From contig JABFXY010000019.1 of NCBI GenBank assembly GCA_013361525.1, positions 186,001 through 250,000 on the forward strand: DNA of 64,000 bases. The letters run 5' to 3'. This DNA is from Polyangiaceae bacterium (GTDB taxonomy: Bacteria; Myxococcota_A; Polyangia; Polyangiales; Polyangiaceae). Positions within the stretch are counted from its first letter, which is position 1. Each line of letters starts with the position of its first letter. Both the position numbers and the translations under genes were made by a program. Of the stretch, positions 42,853 through 51,208 are shown in pieces. The notes beneath the pieces are model-generated. The model worked only from the letters and a program-made list of their open reading frames with translations. It had not been told where the DNA came from and made no database searches.

Positions 42853-45320
42853 CGGCGCCGGCGCCGTCGAAGAGACGCGAGCCCGAGCGCGATCGGAACG
42901 AGCCAGGGCGACAAGCCCGCGCGTCCATCGGCACCCGATGCGGAGCAACCGAAACCGCCGTCGGCGGTCGGCGCGCCGTCGGCGGCCCACTCGTCGATCG
43001 CCACCGGCAGCACTGCCGTCTCGCCGATCGGCTCGCCGTCGTACAGCACGCGGACGCTCATGGACGTTCCACCGGTGTTTCGCTGTCCGGCGACGGCGAA
43101 ACGGAAGAGACCGCCCGCGACGTGGACCGGCTGCCGCACGACGCGGCCGCCCTCGACCTGAACCTGGAGCAAGCTGCCGTCGAGGCCTGTGGCGACCGAT
43201 CCGTCGGTGCGCCTCAGCTGAACGTTTCCGGTGATCTCCCAGCTCGGGTCCGGGCGCGCGCTCTCCGACGAGAGGTAATAGAAGCTGTTGCCGACGTTCG
43301 GAGGCTCGCCACCGGTGCCACCCTGGTCCTCGAGGACCTCGAGCGCGTGCGCGAGATCGAGCGCGCCTGCGCCGATTTGCGATCCGTAGGGGACGACACC
43401 CGTCGGCTTGCGCGCCGACGCTTGCAAGATCTCCGTGATGCGCGCCTGCGTGAGGCGCTTGCTCGGATCACCGCCGGTCGCCGACTCGGCCTGCTCGTAG
43501 AGGAGCGCGATGGCACCGGTGACGAACGGCGCGCTCATCGAGGTGCCGCTCGCGATCGCGTAGCGATCGTCGACCACGTAACACTGCGTGTCGTCCGGGC
43601 ACCCCTGCCCCGAGAACATGCTGCCTTCGACGACGCGCGGATCCGCGGCGTCGCTCATCGCAGCGGCGATGAACGCACCGGGCGCAGAGATTTCCGGCTT
43701 GGCGACGCCGAGCGGGGTCGGGCCCGCGGCGCTGAAATAGCAGGCGCTGTCGACGACCAATTCGGCACCACCGAAGGCATCGATGGCGATCGAGCCTGCG
43801 TCGAGCGCGACCCATCGATCGCGGTTCACGGTGCAGCCGACGGCGAGCAATCGAGGGTGGCTCGCAGGCTGGTTGATGGTGCCTTGTTTCGTCGCTTGGG
43901 CGAAAAACGCACCCTGTGTCGCCGCGCCCTGCGCGACGACCCAAATCTGCGCGTCTCCGTGCCCTTCGAGGCGAAGGTTGAACGTCGAGTCCTTCTCCCA
44001 ATCTCCGTAGAACGCCACGACCGCGCTGTTCGTCTCTTCGGTGATGGACGAGTTTTCGTTCACGAGGTTGTTGACGATCGCCGCTTGGACCTCGTCGGTG
44101 TTGTAGCCAGCCTCGTCGCCCGGGCCGATCTGCCCGATCCAACCGCCGTCGGGACCATCGAGCCCGACGCTGACCTCGTCGCCGGGGCGGAACGTCGCCC
44201 AGATGTAGATGTCGCCGCCCGCGGCGCCTGGCACGTAGACGGGGACGTCCGCGGGGGCGTGATCCTCGACGTGCACTTCGGTGTGGATGCCGAGCGGACC
44301 GACATCGTCCGCTTCGTAGAGCCCGCCGCTGTTACCCGCGGCGATGACGATCGCGCGGCCCGGCTTGTCGTCCCCGACGAACGACGCGACGCCTTTTTCG
44401 AGGAACGACGTGCCGTCGTGCGGGCCGAAGTCGCCGCCCAGGCTGAGGTTCACGACCGCGGGCATGCCCATCTCGTCCGCCCGATCGAAGACGAACTCGG
44501 TGCCGAGCAGCACGTCGCCATCGCCGAATCCACCACCACGCGAAGGCGACGCGACGACGAGCGATGCCTTGGGCGCCATCCCGACGTTGACGGGAGCCTT
44601 CCCGTTGCCGCGCTCGCCGTTGCCCGCCGCGATCGAAGCGACGTGTGTGCCGTGACCGGCCGCATCGCGGACATCGTCGCGGAGCGGACCACCGAGCATC
44701 TCGTCGATGTCCGCGGCGCTGAAGATCGCGCAAGGCGCGTCGGGGTCGTCGGTGCAGCCGAACTGCTCCTCGAGCTCGGGATGTTTGCCGGCGGGCGGGC
44801 CCCAGGTGAGAAGCCACGCGATCCGCGTCTTGCCGTTTTCGTCGAGGAACGCCGGGTGCGTGATGTCGATGCCGGTGTCGACGATGCCGACGACCACGCC
44901 CTCCCCTTCACCACCTGCGGGGACCGTTTCACGAAATGCGGGCACGCCGCTCTTCTTGCGACCGAACTCGAGCTGCGGCTTCAGCGGCGGCGTGACCGAA
45001 ATCATGAGCTCGGGGTGCTCGCTCGAGAACCACGAGAGCTCCGACGCCGGCAGGACGCCGCGCGCGATGCCGGGCGCGACCCTGCGAAGGCCCAGCGCCT
45101 GCGCATCGTCGTCGGGGCCGAGCTCGACGAGGAACGGAATCTTGTCGCCCTTCGTCGCGAGCGGATGCGCGCGCAGCGAGACGATGTTCGGATCGAGCTG
45201 GCGCGCGAGACGGACCGTCGGGCTCTCCGCGTGGAGCGCGGAGGCCGACGTCGAGCACGCGAGCGCGACGAGCGCGCTCGGAACGATCCCGCGGCGAAAG
45301 CGGCGCGTAAGCTTCAACAC
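42849..45320 (-). CDS. Subtilisin-like (S8) secreted protease with MYXO-CTERM tag
   Basis: 823 residues from GTG 45320, with a signal peptide (SALVALACSTSASALHA). The catalytic triad is intact: Asp148 in GIVDTGIDITHP, His223 in AGHGTHVASIAAG and Ser594 in GTSMSAPFVTGA. A large insert of about 160 residues between His and Ser (around 345-510) may be a PA-like or beta-sandwich domain. The C-terminus ends with a Gly-Cys motif (GGFGCSASGADGRAG), a hydrophobic helix and an arginine run: a MYXO-CTERM sorting signal. The enzyme is expected at the cell surface or secreted. Its stop overlaps the aminotransferase start. Confidence 0.93.
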   Translation of the reverse strand: MLKLTRRFRRGIVPSALVALACSTSASALHAESPTVRLARQLDPNIVSLRAHPLATKGDKIPFLVELGPDDDAQALGLRRVAPGIARGVLPASELSWFSSEHPELMISVTPPLKPQLEFGRKKSGVPAFRETVPAGGEGEGVVVGIVDTGIDITHPAFLDENGKTRIAWLLTWGPPAGKHPELEEQFGCTDDPDAPCAIFSAADIDEMLGGPLRDDVRDAAGHGTHVASIAAGNGERGNGKAPVNVGMAPKASLVVASPSRGGGFGDGDVLLGTEFVFDRADEMGMPAVVNLSLGGDFGPHDGTSFLEKGVASFVGDDKPGRAIVIAAGNSGGLYEADDVGPLGIHTEVHVEDHAPADVPVYVPGAAGGDIYIWATFRPGDEVSVGLDGPDGGWIGQIGPGDEAGYNTDEVQAAIVNNLVNENSSITEETNSAVVAFYGDWEKDSTFNLRLEGHGDAQIWVVAQGAATQGAFFAQATKQGTINQPASHPRLLAVGCTVNRDRWVALDAGSIAIDAFGGAELVVDSACYFSAAGPTPLGVAKPEISAPGAFIAAAMSDAADPRVVEGSMFSGQGCPDDTQCYVVDDRYAIASGTSMSAPFVTGAIALLYEQAESATGGDPSKRLTQARITEILQASARKPTGVVPYGSQIGAGALDLAHALEVLEDQGGTGGEPPNVGNSFYYLSSESARPDPSWEITGNVQLRRTDGSVATGLDGSLLQVQVEGGRVVRQPVHVAGGLFRFAVAGQRNTGGTSMSVRVLYDGEPIGETAVLPVAIDEWAADGAPTADGGFGCSASGADGRAGLSPWLVPIALGLASLRRRRRR

Positions 45321-45338
45321 GCCGCCCAGCGTAGCAAT

Positions 45339-46877
45339 CTAGACCGGCGGAACCATGTGCTTCTTCTTCGGCCGAGACTCCTGTTTGTCTTCGACCATGC
45401 TGAAGCGGCGGGCGATCTCCGTGCGAAGATCGTGCGGTTGTACGACGGCATCGACCACGAGCTCCGCACCGATCCGCTCGAGATCGACGTCCCGGCGGTA
45501 TTCGGCGCGCAAACGCTCGACGAGCGCCGTCCGCTCCGGCCCTTCGGGGACCGCTTGGATCTTGTTGTAGTAGACCGCGTTGACCGCGGCGTTCGGGCCC
45601 ATGACGGCGATCGACGCCATCGGAAGCGCGATCGTCGCGTCGGGCGAAAACGCAGGCCCGCACATCGCGTACAGACCCGCGCCGTACGCCTTTCTCACGA
45701 TGACGCAGAGCTTCGGCACCGTCGCTTCGCTCACGGCGGCGATCATCTTCGCGCCCGCACGGATGATGCCCTGCTTCTCGACGACCGTCCCGATCATGAA
45801 GCCGGGCACGTCCGCCAGGTAGAGCAGCGGAATGTTGAACGCGTCGCAGAGCCAGATGAAGCGCGCGCATTTGTCCGCCGAGTCGACGAAGAGCACGCCG
45901 CCCTTTTGCTTCGGCTGGTTCGCGACGATGCCGACGACGCGACCTTCGATGCGACAGAGGCCGGTGATGACCTCCTTCGCCCAGCGCTTCTTGATCTCGA
46001 CGAACGTCCCGTCGTCGATGATGGCGTCGATGACGGCCATCATGTCGAACGGCTTGTTCTCGTCCGCGGGGATCGCCTTGGAGATGCTCTCCGGTGGGTG
46101 CTTCGCCGCGCGCGGCTCGCTCGCCTGCGGCCGCTGGCTTTCGTTCTGCGGCATGTAGCCGAGATAGTTGCGGGCCCAACGAATCGCCTCTTCCTCCGAC
46201 GAGACCAGTACGTCGCCGCAGCCGCTCTCGGAGCAGTGCATGCGCGCGCCGCCGAGCTCTTCGAGCGTCACCTTCTCGCCGATGACCATCTCGGCCATGC
46301 GCGGTGAGCCGAGGTACATGCTGGCGTTGCCGTCCACCATGACGACGACGTCGCAGAACGCGGGGATGTACGCACCGCCCGCGGCCGACGGCCCGAACAG
46401 CAAGCAGATCTGCGGAACCAGGCCGCTCATCTGGACCTCGTTGTAGAAGATGCGGCCAGCACCCCGGCGACCGGGGAACATCTCGATCTGGTCCGTGATG
46501 CGCGCGCCCGCCGAGTCGACGAGGTAAAGCATCGGACACTTGAGACGCATGCTGGTCTCTTGGATGCGCAGGATCTTCTCGACCGTCCGCGCGCCCCACG
46601 ACCCCGCCTTCACGGTCGAATCGTTCGCCATGATGGCGACGGTGCGGCCGCCCATGCGCGCGACGCCGGTGATGACGCCGTCGGCAGGCAGCTCCGGGTC
46701 GACGGCGTTCGCGTGCAGGCCGTCTTCGACGAAGGTGCCTTCGTCGACGAGGAGCCGGATGCGCTCACGCGCGAAGAGCTTCTTCTGCTCGGTGTTCTTC
46801 TCGTGATACTTGGCAGCGCCGCCTTTGAGGATGCGCTCCGAAAGCTCCGCAAATCTCTGCTCGAGCGGGGACGACAT
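45339..46877 (-). CDS. Acyl-CoA carboxylase carboxyltransferase subunit
   Basis: 512 residues from ATG 46877. The two crotonase-like carboxyltransferase halves are present: YLVDSAGARITDQIEMFPGR, PSAAGGAYIPAFCDVVVMVD, MAEMVIGEKVTLEELGGARM, and in the C-terminal half LLYLADVPGFMIGTVVEKQG, RKAYGAGLYAMCGPAFSPDA. It transfers CO2 from carboxybiotin to an acyl-CoA (propionyl-, methylcrotonyl- or acetyl-CoA). The biotin carboxylase and carrier subunits are not in the window. Together with the acyl-CoA dehydrogenases nearby it fits acyl or branched-chain amino acid breakdown. Confidence 0.92.
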   Translation of the reverse strand: MSSPLEQRFAELSERILKGGAAKYHEKNTEQKKLFARERIRLLVDEGTFVEDGLHANAVDPELPADGVITGVARMGGRTVAIMANDSTVKAGSWGARTVEKILRIQETSMRLKCPMLYLVDSAGARITDQIEMFPGRRGAGRIFYNEVQMSGLVPQICLLFGPSAAGGAYIPAFCDVVVMVDGNASMYLGSPRMAEMVIGEKVTLEELGGARMHCSESGCGDVLVSSEEEAIRWARNYLGYMPQNESQRPQASEPRAAKHPPESISKAIPADENKPFDMMAVIDAIIDDGTFVEIKKRWAKEVITGLCRIEGRVVGIVANQPKQKGGVLFVDSADKCARFIWLCDAFNIPLLYLADVPGFMIGTVVEKQGIIRAGAKMIAAVSEATVPKLCVIVRKAYGAGLYAMCGPAFSPDATIALPMASIAVMGPNAAVNAVYYNKIQAVPEGPERTALVERLRAEYRRDVDLERIGAELVVDAVVQPHDLRTEIARRFSMVEDKQESRPKKKHMVPPV

Positions 46878-46967
46878 GGCGCAACGCTCTAGACCCAGCA
46901 AGGAGCCGGGTCGATCTCAAAAAGCGTTCGCGCTCGGACGACGCGTCGCGTGAGCCGCGAGCGCGTC

Positions 46968-47321
46968 TCAGCCCAGCCGAAACGCTTCTTCTTGAAGCAG
47001 CGCCGTCAGCACGGGGATCCCGACGCCCTCCGGAACGATCACGAGCCCGGCAGCGACGTCACGCGCGAGGGCGTCGAACTCGGACCCGCCGAACTCGTAC
47101 ACGTCCTTCGGGACGATGATGGCGTAGGGCCGCTTCTCCGTGCAGACCGTTGCTGCGTGCGAGACGTCCGTCTGCTCGAGCGCGGCGCCCGATGCGCCGA
47201 GCGCCGCGTGCCCGGCCACGTATTCGAGTCGCCGAGCGCCTCCAATCAGGACCACGGTGTTGGAGAGCGAGGTGAGGAGCGTGGGGAGACGTGATGCGTG
47301 AGCCAAGGGTAGCCGGGCCAC
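46968..47321 (-). CDS. Conserved small protein of unknown function
   Basis: 117 residues, soluble. The segment RPYAIIVPKDVYEFGGSEFD resembles a short Rossmann-like or receiver-like fragment found in myxobacterial proteins (RPFAIV... DVYxF ... FDALARDV). No catalytic residues stand out. It is separated from the carboxylase gene by 90 bp on the same strand, and may be its neighbour in an operon. The start may be further in. Confidence 0.5.
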   Translation of the reverse strand: MARLPLAHASRLPTLLTSLSNTVVLIGGARRLEYVAGHAALGASGAALEQTDVSHAATVCTEKRPYAIIVPKDVYEFGGSEFDALARDVAAGLVIVPEGVGIPVLTALLQEEAFRLG

Positions 47322-47449
47322 GGTAGCGCCCCTTCGGTCGGAATGCGAATCGAGGCAACCGGGCTTCAGCGAGCGTCGAAAAGCTGCAAGGTTCGGCGGC
47401 TATTTCGAGCCGATTTCCCGGCCTATTTGGGGGAATCGAAACTTTCGAT

Positions 47450-47602
47450 TTCACCTGGCTTGCCAGGTGAATCATCAACAAGAATTCGCTCGGCTTGCCT
47501 TCTGCGTCGTATCCGACGCGCCGGTGTATTGGGCAGCGCCCCCCTGAGGCCGCGCAATCCAGGTGAATTTTGCTGATGATTCGCTCGGCAAGCCGAGCGA
47601 AT
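47450..47602. repeat. Pair of inverted palindromic elements (REP-like)
   Basis: Perfect palindrome TTCACCTGGC-TT-GCCAGGTGAA at 47450-47471 and perfect 24-bp palindrome ATTCGCTCGGC-AA-GCCGAGCGAAT at 47579-47602 lie in a gap of 307 bp (47322-47628) that holds no gene. Each is followed, on opposite strands, by GAATCATCARCAARATTC and then a half-copy of the other palindrome stem (GCTCGG or ACCTGG). The two units are therefore inverted copies with exchanged, still self-complementary stem sequences. This suggests REP/BIME-like elements or a regulatory structure; no transposase is nearby. Confidence 0.75.
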
Positions 47603-47628
47603 TTCAGTTCCGATGTGCGGCGACAGGG

Positions 47629-48498
47629 TCACAGCGCGCCCACGACCTTCGCCCACGCTTCGAGCCCGAAGAAGATCGCCATGCACGCGGCGAGGGCGAC
47701 GATCACGACCTTGCCCATCGGAAAGCGATCGTCGGCCGTCTCGTCGAGGCCACGGACGAGCGGCAGACCGAAGAGGAAGTAGAGCGCGTAACCGAACGAT
47801 CCGACGGCCAGCATGCGACCGTGCTTTTCGTACCAGAAGAGGTCCTTCATGAAGTCGGTCGCCATGAAGAACGTCTCGGCGAACGCCATCGCGTACGACA
47901 GAACGAGCACCAGCGACGCGCGGCCGATCGGGCCGAGACGCAGCTTCGCGCGCAAGCCTCGATCGGCGACGACGAGCGCGGTGAAGTACGTCATGAAGTA
48001 CGCTTGCGTCAGCGGGTACATGAAGATCGGCACGTGCATCCCGCTCTTGCCGACGAGCGCCGCCTCGAAGACCAACCTTGTCGGAAACGCGTAGCGCATC
48101 CCCATCAGGTCGAAGAAGTAGTGCGTGCCGACGTACGTCCCGAAGAAGACGAGGATCGCGACGAACACGTTGAGCTTCACGACGAACGACGACCAAACGC
48201 CGCTTCCGCGCCGCGCACGCAGCACGATCGGAACGATCGACATCGGCACCGCGCACGCGGTCGAAAATAGGAGGTAGCCGGACTCACCCCACGACTTGAG
48301 CCATCCGCTCAAGACAGCGATCGCGACCGCGCCCATCCACGTGAGCGACGCCGCGAGCAGGTAGCGCTCGGCCCAGGCCTTGTCCGGATTCGCGGAAAAC
48401 CAGACGCTGCCCGCGGCCTCGATCAGCGGACGCGGACCAGTGTCCTCGCCGCTTCTTCGAGCTCGCGCGCCGTCCGCGCCGGCAAGACCGTCGTGCAT
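47629..48498 (-). CDS. Cycloeucalenol cycloisomerase homologue (membrane protein)
   Basis: 289 residues, overlapping the vWA gene by 76 bp if ATG 48498 is the start; no other in-frame ATG or GTG is found before the conserved block. The protein has six or more membrane helices and closely follows the plant cyclopropyl sterol isomerase pattern: WFSANPDKAWAERYLLAASL, TYVGTHYFFDLMGMRYAFP, and MLAVGSFGYALYFLFGLPLV followed by RGLDE. The plant enzyme opens the cyclopropane ring of cycloeucalenol in sterol synthesis. Some myxobacteria make sterols through a cycloartenol synthase, so the role fits. No other sterol gene is in the window. Confidence 0.8.
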   Translation of the reverse strand: MHDGLAGADGARARRSGEDTGPRPLIEAAGSVWFSANPDKAWAERYLLAASLTWMGAVAIAVLSGWLKSWGESGYLLFSTACAVPMSIVPIVLRARRGSGVWSSFVVKLNVFVAILVFFGTYVGTHYFFDLMGMRYAFPTRLVFEAALVGKSGMHVPIFMYPLTQAYFMTYFTALVVADRGLRAKLRLGPIGRASLVLVLSYAMAFAETFFMATDFMKDLFWYEKHGRMLAVGSFGYALYFLFGLPLVRGLDETADDRFPMGKVVIVALAACMAIFFGLEAWAKVVGAL

Positions 48499-49820
48499 AC
48501 CTCACGGTAGCGGTTCATGCGGCTGTCTCCGAGCCCCCATTGCGACGGCGCCTCGGGAGAAATCCAGACGACGGCGCGGCAGCGTTCTTTCATGCGGGCG
48601 AGCGCCTCGGCCCCGTCCGGCCGGTGGTTGGTGCGACCGTCGCCCAAGATGACGAGCGTCGTGCGCTTGTCGAGCACGGGGTGAAGGACCCGCTCGGCGT
48701 GCACGAGGACGCGCTCGTAGTTGGAGGTCGCGCCGAGGTCGACGACCGCGCCGCTCCCGAGCTTGCGGAGCGCGGTCGTGGCCGGCTCGTCACCGAAGAG
48801 CGACGTCGTCTCGACGAGGTCCGCGACGAAGACGAACGATCGCGTCGAGTCGAAGAGCGACGTCGTCATGGCCACGAGCTCGAGCATGAAGCGCGAGGCT
48901 GCCCGCACCGAATCGGAGACGTCGCAGAGCACCACCAGCTTCGACCGGTCGTTGCGAGGTCGCCGGAAATGAATCGCGAGCGGGACGCCGAACGTGCGCA
49001 TCGCGCGCCGCATCGTGGAGCGTGCGTCGACGCGCCCGCGCCGCGCTCGACGCTTGCGGACGCGCGCGCCGCCGCGAAGCTTCTCCGCGAGGCGACGCAC
49101 CGCACGCTCGACCTGCCTCGACTCTTCCGGATCGAGCGCGGCGAACGGCTTGTCCTGCACGCCTCGTTTTTCGAGCTCGATCGGGAGCTCGCGCGCAGCG
49201 GCTCGCTCGCCGACGTCGAGGCGAATGCGGCGCTTCAACGACTCCAGCTCGTCACGCAGCGCCTCGGCAGCGACGCGACCGCGCTCTTCGCCGAGCGCGT
49301 CGCGGAGCACGGCCGTCAGGCGCGCCAGGATGTTCGCCGCGCGCGACACCCCGAGGACCGCGCCGACCTTCTGCGCGAAGAACCCGGCCATCTTCGCGTT
49401 TTGCATCGGCGCGAGCGTCCGCTCCATCCGCGCGCCGCGAAGTAGCCAGTCGAGATCGTAGGGTGTGCCCTGGAGCGCGGCGACGGCGTCGCCGCCGACC
49501 CCGGATCGCTGGGAGCTGCCCTGCAGCGCCTCGCGCACGACGTCGATCTCCGTCGGTGTCAGGCCGTGGCCGCGGAGCCTGTCGAACAGGTCACCCGCGT
49601 GTCCTCGATCGGCTTGGAAGTAGTCGTCGAAGCCGCGACGAAACACGCTGCGATCGCAGGCGCGCGTGACGAGCACGGCCTCCAGCGCACCGCGGAGCCG
49701 TGCCCGGTCGTCCCAGCCGACTAGATCGATGGCCCTCGTCGCGTCGAGCGCTTGCGACGTGGAGATGACGAGCCCCTGGCGCCGGAGCGACCACAGGAGC
49801 TCGGAGACGACGCGCAGCAC
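48423..49820 (-). CDS. CoxE-like vWA domain protein
   Basis: 465 residues. The N-terminal half is helical and charged (VVSELLWSLRRQGLVISTSQ, DWLLRGARMERTLAPMQNAK). The C-terminal half is a vWA domain of the CoxE/YehP type (KLVVLCDVSDSVRAASRFML, VVDLGATSNYERVLVHAERV, LGDGRTNHRPDGAEALA) with a metal site DVSDS. CoxE-like proteins help MoxR AAA+ ATPases to insert cofactors or remodel complexes; no MoxR-type gene lies in the window. It is followed closely by the cycloisomerase gene on the same strand. Confidence 0.85.
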   Translation of the reverse strand: MLRVVSELLWSLRRQGLVISTSQALDATRAIDLVGWDDRARLRGALEAVLVTRACDRSVFRRGFDDYFQADRGHAGDLFDRLRGHGLTPTEIDVVREALQGSSQRSGVGGDAVAALQGTPYDLDWLLRGARMERTLAPMQNAKMAGFFAQKVGAVLGVSRAANILARLTAVLRDALGEERGRVAAEALRDELESLKRRIRLDVGERAAARELPIELEKRGVQDKPFAALDPEESRQVERAVRRLAEKLRGGARVRKRRARRGRVDARSTMRRAMRTFGVPLAIHFRRPRNDRSKLVVLCDVSDSVRAASRFMLELVAMTTSLFDSTRSFVFVADLVETTSLFGDEPATTALRKLGSGAVVDLGATSNYERVLVHAERVLHPVLDKRTTLVILGDGRTNHRPDGAEALARMKERCRAVVWISPEAPSQWGLGDSRMNRYREVCTTVLPARTARELEEAARTLVRVR

Positions 49821-49829
49821 GTCGGCCGA

Positions 49830-50633
49830 TCAGGCCGGCTCAGCGAGCAGCTTCTTGATGACGGCGGCCTGGGAATCCGCCGACTGCAAGCCGATCGTCG
49901 CGTGGCGAATGACGCCCTTCTTGTCGACGATGAACATCGTGGGCAGCGCGACGACCGAGTAGTCGCGGAGCGTGTCGACGCTCGTCTCGACGTTGATCGC
50001 GTACTTGATGCCGAGCTTGTCGACGACCTTCAGCGCCGCCGGCTCCTCGTCGTCGGTCAAGCCGACGACCTTCAAGCCCTGCGCGCCGAACTTCTCGTGG
50101 AGGTCGTTGAGCACCGGAGCCATCGCGCGGCACGCCGAGCACCAGCTCGCCCAGAAGTCGACGAGGACGACGTTGCCCTTCTGCTTCTTGATGTCGGCGA
50201 CATCACCCTTTGCTGCCTTCACGCCTTTCCAAGCGGGCGCGAACGTCCCGACCTTGTCGAGGCGCAACACCTCTTCGTCGCCGGGGTGCTCGACCAGCTT
50301 GACCTTGAGGTCGGTCTTCGAGCCCGCGTGGTCCACCTTCACGGTGACGTCGGTGTCGGGCCCGGCGTCTTGGATCGCCTTCACGACCTCGCGCGGGGCG
50401 GTCATCGCTTTGCCGTCGACCGATAGGATCAGATCGCCGCTCTTCACGCCGGCCTTGTCGGCCGGCGACCCTCGGATGATCCGCTTTGCGAGCACGCCCG
50501 CATCGGACTTGTCGAGCTCGACGCCCATCCACGCTCGGCCCCTCGCGAAGGACACCCGCGAAAGACCCATCACCAGAGGGAGCGCTGCGGCGCCGGCCAG
50601 GATCGCCCTGCGAGAGGGCGCGTTCGGAAGCAT
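49830..50633 (-). CDS. PDZ-thioredoxin (TlpA-like) fusion with Tat-like signal
   Basis: 267 residues from ATG 50633. A twin-arginine-like signal (SRRAILAGAAALPLVMG) is followed by a PDZ domain at about 30-110 (RIIRGSPADKAGVKSGDLIL) and a TlpA-type thioredoxin domain at about 125-260. The active site is WCSAC in VLVDFWASWCSACRAMAPVL, with cis-Pro loop VALPTMFIVDKKG. It is likely a periplasmic disulfide reductase or maturation factor that uses the PDZ part to find its client. It lies 9 bp upstream of the CoxE-like gene on the same strand and is divergent from the P460 cytochrome (20 bp between start codons). Confidence 0.88.
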   Translation of the reverse strand: MLPNAPSRRAILAGAAALPLVMGLSRVSFARGRAWMGVELDKSDAGVLAKRIIRGSPADKAGVKSGDLILSVDGKAMTAPREVVKAIQDAGPDTDVTVKVDHAGSKTDLKVKLVEHPGDEEVLRLDKVGTFAPAWKGVKAAKGDVADIKKQKGNVVLVDFWASWCSACRAMAPVLNDLHEKFGAQGLKVVGLTDDEEPAALKVVDKLGIKYAINVETSVDTLRDYSVVALPTMFIVDKKGVIRHATIGLQSADSQAAVIKKLLAEPA

Positions 50634-50653
50634 TCGGCTACTGTAGCGCGCCG

Positions 50654-51208
50654 ATGAGCGGCCGCACATCCGAGTCGCGAGGAGCGAAAGCGCGGGGTCT
50701 ACTGCCACTCGACAGGGCAATTCTCGCTGTTTCGATGTGCCTGCTCACGGGCTGCGGGGGATCGCGTTCACCGCGCAAGGATCCAGGCGTCGAGCCGAGG
50801 CCGAGCGCCGCACCCGTCGAGGGCGCGCCTGCGAACCTCGCGCGGATCGGCGAGGTCGAATCGATGGCGATCGCGTCGCGCATCCAGACTGCGCACCCGA
50901 TCGGACCGTACTCCGCGACCATCCGGGTCGACCAAGCCGCCGCCGCCTACGGAAAACCAGCGCGAGGTCCGATGCCGGCGGGCTCGATGATCGTCGAGGC
51001 GCTCTCACGCGAGCAGGACGGGCCGGTCGAGCTCTATTACGTGATGCAGCGGATGCCGAAGGGCTACTTCCCCGAAGGCGGGGACTGGAACTACGCGGTC
51101 GTCGCCCCGGACGGCACGATCAAGGCCGGCGGGAAGCTCGCGCTTTGCGCTCGTTGCCACGCCGAAGCGGCCCGCGAGCACTTGTTCGAGTACGTCACCG
51201 CGCCGTGA
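50654..51208 (+). CDS. Cytochrome P460-like lipoprotein
   Basis: 184 residues from ATG 50654. A signal with lipobox (SMCLLTGCGGS) is followed by a linker and a domain of P460 type: GPYSATIRVDQAAAAYG, PVELYYVMQRMPKGYFPEGG, DWNYAVVAPDG and the c-type heme motif ALCARCHAEA. The family binds one c-type heme and oxidises hydroxylamine-like or related compounds, or serves in electron transfer. Its start lies only 20 bp from the start of the divergent PDZ-thioredoxin gene, and a disulfide reductase next to a CxxCH protein fits heme attachment chemistry. Confidence 0.85.
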   Translation: MSGRTSESRGAKARGLLPLDRAILAVSMCLLTGCGGSRSPRKDPGVEPRPSAAPVEGAPANLARIGEVESMAIASRIQTAHPIGPYSATIRVDQAAAAYGKPARGPMPAGSMIVEALSREQDGPVELYYVMQRMPKGYFPEGGDWNYAVVAPDGTIKAGGKLALCARCHAEAAREHLFEYVTAP

